Positions 54,451-61,255 of a DNA stretch of 64,000 nucleotides are shown here, piece after piece. Every line of letters starts with the position of its first letter. Position 1 is the first letter of the stretch. The notes under the pieces are model-generated. The model was not told the DNA's origin and made no database searches. It was given only the letters and a program-made list of their open reading frames with translations. The position numbers and the translations under genes were made by a program. This stretch comes from Ancylomarina sp048268005 (GTDB lineage: Bacteria; Bacteroidota; Bacteroidia; Bacteroidales; Marinifilaceae): contig JBLWWJ010000006.1 in assembly GCA_048268005.1 (NCBI GenBank), positions 62,001 to 126,000 of the forward strand, given 5' to 3'.

Positions 54451-54786
54451 ATGTTATTTTTCTCAAACAATAATGCTCCCAAAACAAGTTATACACCACA
54501 GGAATTAGTCAGCGAAATGGAAAAACGTGACGATATTCTGCTTATTGATATTCGTGAATCACACGAATTGGCTCAGGGGGGAATCAAGGATGCCATACAT
54601 ATCCCGATGGGGCAAATTCCGGAGAAGATGGGGACTTTACCCCGTGATAAGGATTTGATTGTCTTTTGTCATTTAGGTTTCAGAAGTAAGCAGGTGAGAC
54701 GTTATTTGCAAAAGAGTGGTTTCCATCGTACTGCTCACCTTAAGGGTGGTATTAACCGATGGAATAAAGAGGTAGCCGTTCAGTAA
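54451..54786 (+). CDS. Rhodanese-like sulfurtransferase domain protein
   Basis: A 111-residue single rhodanese domain. Seen: LLIDIRESHELAQGGIKDAIHIPMGQIPEKMGTLP and the active-site loop VFCHLGFRSKQVRRYLQKSG with Cys nucleophile (about C77), then LKGGINRW. It transfers sulfur via a persulfide; the acceptor is unknown. A perfect -7 box TATATTTG lies at 54368-54375, with no good TTG at -33, so the promoter is uncertain. No signal peptide, so cytoplasmic. Confidence 0.9.
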   Translation: MLFFSNNNAPKTSYTPQELVSEMEKRDDILLIDIRESHELAQGGIKDAIHIPMGQIPEKMGTLPRDKDLIVFCHLGFRSKQVRRYLQKSGFHRTAHLKGGINRWNKEVAVQ

Positions 54787-54813
54787 TATCAGGCTGTAAT
54801 AATTTTATAAACA

Positions 54814-54845
54814 AGGCCCGGCAATTGATTTTTGCCGGGCTTTTT
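54814..54845 (+). terminator. Terminator after the rhodanese gene
   Basis: GCCCGGCAA / TTGCCGGGC stem with 7-nt loop and T-run. Confidence 0.9.
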
Positions 54846-55062
54846 GTTGGCCTTTTCTAGCCGGTGAGATCGTATTTCTATTCTAAATAAGCGACTTGTT
54901 CTATGCTTTATTTGCCTAATTGTTCTAATCTTACGCTATGCAATACAGCCTTAGTAAACAAAAAAGACGAACTGATGAACGGAAAAGTGACTTTGATAGC
55001 TGGCCTGGATAAGTGTCTGATAAATTGATGAACTGTTGTTCTATTTAGAATGTATCCAAGTA

Positions 55063-55093
55063 TTGACATGGGCAAGTGAATGGCGTAACTTTG
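55063..55093 (+). promoter_or_regulatory. Promoter of the AhpD-like gene
   Basis: TTG (55063-55065), 20-nt spacer, TAACTTTG (55086-55093), a full Bacteroidota consensus; the start codon is 27 bases downstream. The rest of the 334-base gap from the rhodanese gene shows only the terminator. Confidence 0.8.
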
Positions 55094-55120
55094 TGTCTAT
55101 AAAAATGTGGGAGGATTATT

Positions 55121-55507
55121 ATGGAGAGAAGTAAGATTTTTGAGGAGATGGAACAAATGTTAGGTCTTGTTCCCAGTATGTTTAAGTCGATTCCTGATGC
55201 CAGTCTGGAATTGGAATGGAGCCTTTTTAAAACGGTACAGCTCGAAGGGGCTAGTCTCGATGGTAAGCAGCGGGAATTGATTGGTTTGGGTATTTCGGCG
55301 GTGACCAAATGTCGCTATTGTGTTTATTTTCATACGGTGATGGCCAAACTGAATGGTGCGACTGATGAGGAAATTCAGGAAACTGTTCACTATGCTAAGG
55401 CAACGGCCGGCTGGAGTGCCTATATCAATGGTTTGGGGCTGGATTATAATGAATTTACCAAAGAGATGGATGCCATTTGCGCACATGTTCGTAAGATGAA
55501 CGTGTAG
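55121..55507 (+). CDS. AhpD-like carboxymuconolactone decarboxylase family protein
   Basis: A 128-residue all-helical protein of the CMD/AhpD family. The redox motif CRYC followed by VYFHTVMAKLNGATDEEI (C-x2-C-x3-H) is complete; the upstream LDGKQRELIGLGISAVTKC is also typical. Members act in alkylhydroperoxide defence or as general thiol-dependent reductases; the substrate here cannot be inferred. It has its own promoter and a strong two-way terminator. Confidence 0.9.
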   Translation: MERSKIFEEMEQMLGLVPSMFKSIPDASLELEWSLFKTVQLEGASLDGKQRELIGLGISAVTKCRYCVYFHTVMAKLNGATDEEIQETVHYAKATAGWSAYINGLGLDYNEFTKEMDAICAHVRKMNV

Positions 55508-55540
55508 TATTGAAACCTGATTAGTTTGGGATTAAAATAG

Positions 55541-55583
55541 AAAAATGGGAGGGAGAATTGATATAATTCCCCCTCCCATTTTT
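55541..55583. terminator. Bidirectional terminator between AhpD-like and ABC permease genes
   Basis: AAAAATGGGAGGG and CCCTCCCATTTTT can pair with an AT-rich interior (GAATT/AATTC) extending the stem; it lies between convergent genes. Confidence 0.88.
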
Positions 55584-55589
55584 ATGAAT

Positions 55590-56297
55590 TTAAACAAATT
55601 TCTCTCGTTTTTGCAGATTAATTAAACTCCAGAGTATGGAAATGACTGATCCCACAACCAACATCATTCTGTTTTGATAGAGTACATTTTGCCAAATGGC
55701 GTAACTCATATTGCTGGGAACATCAAAGGGGTTTAGGAAAATATTCCATTTGCTCGATTCCAGAGGTTCTGCCAAAATTAGAAATACCAAGCCAATAATG
55801 ACCATGACCACTGCCGCACCGCTGGCATTTTTGATGAGGGTGGTAAATAAAAAAGCCAAGCTTGCCAGAAATACTAAACTATACATCAGCTCGTAAACCA
55901 TATTGAAAACGGGAATGCGAATGACGGTGAATACTACGATCCACGACATTAGTGTCATGATAAGGAGCAATAGTAATATGCTGAGTATGAAACGCACCAG
56001 ATAAACTTTGTAGCGATAATTGGGTATGCCGAATAAAATCTCAAGCATACGGGTATCTTTATCCGATTGGATATTGTAAATAACGGGGTAAAACAGAATC
56101 AGTATACCCGGGAAAATGAGTGTGGCAAAAATATCGGACTCTTCAGGACTTGCACTGGTGAAAAGCATAATACCGGAAACCATAAGGAAGAAGGCAAAGG
56201 CTGCAATCAGAAAATAGATGAACTTATTGGCAAATATGATCTTAAAATTGTAGCGAATAAAATCGCGGATGAGTTTTATTTGTTCTATTCCTTTCAT
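55590..56297 (-). CDS. ABC-2 type transporter permease
   Basis: A 235-residue membrane protein with six hydrophobic segments (about 20-45, 55-75, 95-122, 130-150, 157-177, 210-228) and few polar loops, an ABC-2 permease pattern. It is the last gene of a minus-strand operon behind an RND permease fused to an ABC ATPase, which has no ABC-2 permease of its own. It is therefore the best candidate for a membrane partner of that ATPase. Start ATG 56297 follows an intergenic stretch of 152 bases carrying a short tandem repeat. Substrate unknown. Confidence 0.78.
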   Translation of the reverse strand: MKGIEQIKLIRDFIRYNFKIIFANKFIYFLIAAFAFFLMVSGIMLFTSASPEESDIFATLIFPGILILFYPVIYNIQSDKDTRMLEILFGIPNYRYKVYLVRFILSILLLLLIMTLMSWIVVFTVIRIPVFNMVYELMYSLVFLASLAFLFTTLIKNASGAAVVMVIIGLVFLILAEPLESSKWNIFLNPFDVPSNMSYAIWQNVLYQNRMMLVVGSVISILWSLINLQKREKFV

Positions 56298-56362
56298 AAA
56301 TATAATATTTTGAGAGAGCTTTAAGAGAAACTCCCCTTTACCCTTTGTCCTTAATTCTTTCA

Positions 56363-56394
56363 GTTATCGGTTGTCGGTTGTCGGTTATCAGTTG
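56363..56394. repeat. Short tandem repeat of a 7-base unit
   Basis: The unit TCGGTTG is present about three times in a row (56367-56387, last base changed) with GTTA/AGTT flanks, between the ABC permease and the fusion gene. Confidence 0.6.
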
Positions 56395-56449
56395 AGGAAC
56401 TTTATCCTTTTCTTCCTTTACACTTTCTTACCATTAACCTTTACTTCCT

Positions 56450-59400
56450 TTATACTTTAACCTTTTCCCCTTCTTCACTTATCATCTCCATTTTCTGATC
56501 TTCTCGCTCGTTTAGAAGACAGAGATAAGCATCTTCCAGATTGGCTTTCGTGTTTATGGCTTCGTAACCAGGATTCTCATCAGACAGACAACGAACCCTG
56601 ATCTGATCTCCATCTCTCATATGGTGAATGATGACATGATCTGCTTTAAGCTTCTCAAATTCCTCACTTGATACGCTAAGCATCCAAACCTTATCATTGG
56701 CAATACTGGCCATATGAACCGGTTCACCCAAATATTTAAGTTCACCCTTTTTCACAACTCCAACCCGATTACACGAGCTGGCCACATCTTCGATGATATG
56801 GGTAGAGAAAATCACAATTCGATCCTGACTCAATTCTACCAGAAGGTTTCTGAATCGAATTCTTTCACGAGGATCCAGTCCGGCTGTTGGTTCATCAACC
56901 ACTAAAATTCTTGGCAGGTGAAGCAGAATTTGAGCAATACCGATTCGCTGTTTCATACCACCGGAAAAGGAACCTATTTTTTCATCTTTATGCTCAAGCA
57001 TATGCACTGCATTCAGGACATATTCAATGCGTTCATGCCTTTCCTTATTATCTTTTAATTTCTTGATAATACCCATATAGTTTAGGAAATTCCAGGCACT
57101 CATATTCTCGTACATGCCAAATTCCTGTGGAAGATAACCGATTAAACCCTGAAGTTCTTCACGTTTCTCACGCACATCGATGCCATTAATGGTAATCTGA
57201 CCATAGCTCTGCTCCAGTATACCACATATAATTCGCATAAGGGTAGACTTACCGGCACCATTGGGACCTAATAAGCCAAACATACCATTTTCGATATTCA
57301 GAGATACACCTTTAACCGCCTTGAAAGGCACTTTCTTTTTGCCGATAATCGGAATGATTTGAACAAAACGATAGAAGTTACGTCGAATGGCTCCAAAACG
57401 TCCTTTTATTCGATTGATATTGATTTTTTCACGGTACAATTTGTCAGATGACAGCTTGATCGTTAAGGCTAAATACCAGATGATACCAACGGGAATTAAG
57501 AGACCAAGCAATTCGTATTGCTGATAAGCAAAGTTGAGTACCAGAAGTGGGAAGAACCAGTAAACCGCTTTTTGTATCGTATAAATCAGATACTGCATCC
57601 ATTTGCTTTTGGCTTCCTTTTTCAAATGATCTCTATAAGCTAATACAGGCTTAATAAAAGTGAGTAAGATGATCTGAAAAAGAATAGAAAGGATCAATAT
57701 CCAGACTTGGTCCTGAAGATGAACGAAAATAAAGAAGACCATAAAAGCGACCAGAGGTAGCTGCCAAATCAAAGCGATAAAATCGCTTAAGGATTCGTAG
57801 GCTAATTTTAAGCCAAGGCGTTCTCTGATTTTAAGTCCGGATTTCCATTCACGGGTAAACCTGTTATCCCATTCATAAATCTTTACCAGGTTTCTGATTT
57901 CAATATGCAAGGGCTCCTCAGGCGAAATAAGCTCTTCGTTGGCTTTGCGTAAACTAGCCGATATAAAATAAATACTAGCAGGTACAGATAGTAGTAAAAC
58001 AAGGAAATCAATAATTTGCCAAATCTTACTATCCACTTCGGTGTAGATAAAATAGGTACCTAAAATCCAAAGGGAAAATTGTATGGTTTTCACCCATGTT
58101 TTCTGACTACGCAGCCATTTGAGACTGGTTTGCAGGCCAGCATAAACGGTGGGTATAAATACCAAAGTTAAAACAGTGCTTAAACTTAAACCACCAATAA
58201 CGGTGATGGCAAAAGGAACACCAATCTGTGTGACATATTCAGCCCTTCCAAGTGCCAATGGCATCAGGGCGATAATGGTTGTAATAGCTGTAATCAGAAT
58301 AGGGCGAATACGTGCTAAACCAGCCATTATAAGGGCGCGGGATTCTCGATATCCACGCTTTTGCAGCACATTGGAATAGTCAATCATGATAATGCCGTTG
58401 TTGACCACAATACCCAGAAGTATGATAAAGCCAGTAAACACATTGGCATTGATAAGTGATGTACCTGTTAGGATAAGTGCCAATAGGGATCCGATGGCTG
58501 CCATTGGAATCGAAAACATCATGACAATTGGCATGGTAAAGGATTCGAATACTGAAGCCAGAATCATAAAGATGAGTATGAAAGCCATCAAAAACAGAAA
58601 GCTGAATTCACCTAAAATGTCCTCCTCGTGTATTACCTCAAGGGCAATGCCCGAAGGTAGATTCAGACGCTCCACAAGTTCATCTATCTCGACCCTTGCT
58701 GCGGTTAAAAGATCCTTTTCGTCATTGACTTCATCGATAAATTGATATTCAACTTCCAGGTGTTTTTCCTGATTGGTTCGTTTAATGGTGGATAAGCCAT
58801 CGGTAAAATTCAGATGACTTATATTTTGTAACTCAAATTCAGCGCCTTGATTGCCTTTGACTCTAAGTCTTCTCAGGTCTTTTGCATCTCGGGTTTCTTT
58901 TTCTGTTTCCCCCTGTGTTTTGATGATGATATCGTACTCATCTGTACCATGCTTGAACTTAACACCACTGGAGAATTCCTTCTGAAAGGAGTTCAATTCA
59001 GACAAAACAGAATTGACAGGAATATCGTAGATCGCCATGATTTGCTTATCCAGTTCAAGAAGCATTTCGGGGCGCTTGTTGGGTACCTTAACCGACACGT
59101 TTTTGATGGATGACAGTTGTTCCACGTAATATTGGATATCATCAGACAGGTCCAACATTTTATCGTAGTCCTGACCTTTGATAACGAGCTTTTCTTTTTG
59201 TACCCCAAGGCCCAACATACTCATAAAGGGGTTGTCGCCACCAAAATCGCCACCGCCACCACCAAAGTGACGAGCTTTTGCAGGTGGTTCCCAACTGAAT
59301 GAAGCCCGGGGTATTTCACGAACACGCTCCAAAATATTTTTCTTGATTCCGGGAACCGTCAGGTTTTGTTTTTCACGATAGTCATCGATTAAAGAAATGG

Positions 59401-61210
59401 TTACGACAGCTTCTTCTTCGTATACCTGGCTGGTTACATCTTTCTTTTCTTCAAGTGATCCAAGGTTCTTCTCAACTTCACGAATAACAAGGTCGGTATT
59501 GTTGAGCGTTGTTCCACCAGGAAGTGTTACATAAAGGGTTAGTTCTTTAGTTTCTGTTTCATTTTTCGACATAAAACTCAGACCCACACTAATTAGGAGG
59601 GTCACAAAGAATAAGCCAAGTGCCCCTAAAATGGTTCTGCCCGGAAATCGCATGCAGGACTTTAATAAAACCAAATATACCTGAACAAGCCGATTGTGGT
59701 AAGAGATATTCTCAAAATTGACTTCCCTTATCTTCCCCTTACGTTTGAGAAAGGAATGGGTTATCATAGGAATTAAAAGCAAGGCCACAACCAATGAAAC
59801 CAAAAGTGTTGAAATAATGGAAACACCAATATGTTTCCCCATTAGTCCTACCATGAAGTTGGTTGAGAACAAGAAGGGCAAAAATACGGTAATGGTTGTT
59901 AGTGTTGCTGCGAAAATGGAGCGCCAAACTTCTCTGGTTCCCTGAATAACGGCTGTGTCTGGATCTATTTTTTTGGCCGCCAGCCTGTATATGTTTTCGA
60001 GGACGACGATACTATTGTCGAGCAGCATTCCTATGGCCAGAGCCATACCCAAAAGGGTTAGGGTATTGATGCTAATATCGTAGGCATAGAAAAAGTTAAA
60101 GGCCGTATATACCGAGATGGGAATGGCTAAAGCAATAGCCACAACCAAACGGATATTCTTTAAGAAAATCCAAAGAATGAAAATGGCAAGTATGCCCCCC
60201 ACAAGTGCCAATTCGATAATGAGATCGATATTGGTTTTCATGGTTTCAGCCATATTAGACTGGACGACGATACTTACTTCTTTACTTTCTAGCTCTTTAT
60301 TTAGATCCTCAATTTTTTCAATGACACTATCCGCTAAATCAATAATATTGGATTGGGCATCGCGGGTTAATTGTATGGTTACGGCCTCTTTTCCATTAAC
60401 CCGGCTATATGATTTCTGTTCCTTTACACCAAAGTGAATATCAGCAATATCTTTTAGTTTTATCTTGCCTTCTTCCTTTACAACAAGTTCATGTATGTCT
60501 GTAATATCGGTAAATTCAGAGACCACATTGACAAAGTGCATTTGGTTGTTTTCAACAACTTTACCCGCAAAATCTCTCTTGTTATTATTTTGGTTTAGAG
60601 CAGTTCTAACCTGAGAAGGACTGATGCCATAACTTTTGCAGACATCATCGCGAAGTTGAATTTCAATCGACTTTTCACGACCACCAAAAATGGCTGTATT
60701 TGCAATGCCATCTATGCTTTTAATCTTATCTATGATTTCATTTTCAGTAACTTGTCTAACTCTGTCAACGCCACCACTACCACGCACCTGCAGGTTCATG
60801 AACATATTGCTCAATTGTTCCAAATCGAATTTGACAACTTGAATAAAGAATTCCTGTGGTAAATCTTTCTTGGCCTGTTCTACTTTTTCAGTCAGTTTAA
60901 GGTAGGCGTATTTTGTATTGGTTCCTTGCTCAAAGGAAATTTCGATACGACCGCTTTGTTGTCCGGCTGTGGATGCTATTTTCTCAACCCCCTCAAGACC
61001 TCCCACAACTCCTTCGAGAGGAATAATGGCCTGGTTTTCCATATAGCGGGGATCTACTTCCTGACTTGTATTAATTTGTACAAACAGCATGGGAAGCTGA
61101 GCATTGGGAATCAGTTCAACCGGAAGTTGCTTGTAGGAGAAATACCCCAACATACTAAGTCCGGTAAAGAGCATTGCGATTAAAACCTTGCGTTTTATAA
61201 TGAAATTCAT
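56450..61210 (-). CDS. RND efflux permease fused to an ABC ATPase
   Basis: A 1586-residue single frame. Residues 1-1037 are an RND permease of the AcrB/SwrC type (PVELIPNAQLP start, GMLLDNSIVVLENIYR in helix 4, GIVVNNGIIMIDYSN in helix 10). Helices follow at about 1041-1057 and 1064-1088. Residues 1103-1114 (IEIRNLVKIYEW) look like the first strand of an ABC domain. After four or five further helices (about 1146-1250), the ATPase continues from 1296: Walker A 1315-1323, signature SFSGG 1414-1418, Walker B 1435-1441, H1471. It lies 45 bases behind another RND gene. I know separate RND and ABC genes in such clusters, but not this fused form. Confidence 0.88.
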   Translation of the reverse strand: MNFIIKRKVLIAMLFTGLSMLGYFSYKQLPVELIPNAQLPMLFVQINTSQEVDPRYMENQAIIPLEGVVGGLEGVEKIASTAGQQSGRIEISFEQGTNTKYAYLKLTEKVEQAKKDLPQEFFIQVVKFDLEQLSNMFMNLQVRGSGGVDRVRQVTENEIIDKIKSIDGIANTAIFGGREKSIEIQLRDDVCKSYGISPSQVRTALNQNNNKRDFAGKVVENNQMHFVNVVSEFTDITDIHELVVKEEGKIKLKDIADIHFGVKEQKSYSRVNGKEAVTIQLTRDAQSNIIDLADSVIEKIEDLNKELESKEVSIVVQSNMAETMKTNIDLIIELALVGGILAIFILWIFLKNIRLVVAIALAIPISVYTAFNFFYAYDISINTLTLLGMALAIGMLLDNSIVVLENIYRLAAKKIDPDTAVIQGTREVWRSIFAATLTTITVFLPFLFSTNFMVGLMGKHIGVSIISTLLVSLVVALLLIPMITHSFLKRKGKIREVNFENISYHNRLVQVYLVLLKSCMRFPGRTILGALGLFFVTLLISVGLSFMSKNETETKELTLYVTLPGGTTLNNTDLVIREVEKNLGSLEEKKDVTSQVYEEEAVVTISLIDDYREKQNLTVPGIKKNILERVREIPRASFSWEPPAKARHFGGGGGDFGGDNPFMSMLGLGVQKEKLVIKGQDYDKMLDLSDDIQYYVEQLSSIKNVSVKVPNKRPEMLLELDKQIMAIYDIPVNSVLSELNSFQKEFSSGVKFKHGTDEYDIIIKTQGETEKETRDAKDLRRLRVKGNQGAEFELQNISHLNFTDGLSTIKRTNQEKHLEVEYQFIDEVNDEKDLLTAARVEIDELVERLNLPSGIALEVIHEEDILGEFSFLFLMAFILIFMILASVFESFTMPIVMMFSIPMAAIGSLLALILTGTSLINANVFTGFIILLGIVVNNGIIMIDYSNVLQKRGYRESRALIMAGLARIRPILITAITTIIALMPLALGRAEYVTQIGVPFAITVIGGLSLSTVLTLVFIPTVYAGLQTSLKWLRSQKTWVKTIQFSLWILGTYFIYTEVDSKIWQIIDFLVLLLSVPASIYFISASLRKANEELISPEEPLHIEIRNLVKIYEWDNRFTREWKSGLKIRERLGLKLAYESLSDFIALIWQLPLVAFMVFFIFVHLQDQVWILILSILFQIILLTFIKPVLAYRDHLKKEAKSKWMQYLIYTIQKAVYWFFPLLVLNFAYQQYELLGLLIPVGIIWYLALTIKLSSDKLYREKININRIKGRFGAIRRNFYRFVQIIPIIGKKKVPFKAVKGVSLNIENGMFGLLGPNGAGKSTLMRIICGILEQSYGQITINGIDVREKREELQGLIGYLPQEFGMYENMSAWNFLNYMGIIKKLKDNKERHERIEYVLNAVHMLEHKDEKIGSFSGGMKQRIGIAQILLHLPRILVVDEPTAGLDPRERIRFRNLLVELSQDRIVIFSTHIIEDVASSCNRVGVVKKGELKYLGEPVHMASIANDKVWMLSVSSEEFEKLKADHVIIHHMRDGDQIRVRCLSDENPGYEAINTKANLEDAYLCLLNEREDQKMEMISEEGEKVKV

Positions 61211-61255
61211 TTCTGTTCAGATTTTAGTATCAGGCTTCGATTAACTTTTGGGAGT

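Noticed and set aside
60117..60437. Plus-strand frames over the RND genes (several of 60-119 codons)
   Set aside because: They are antisense readings of long, well-supported permease genes.
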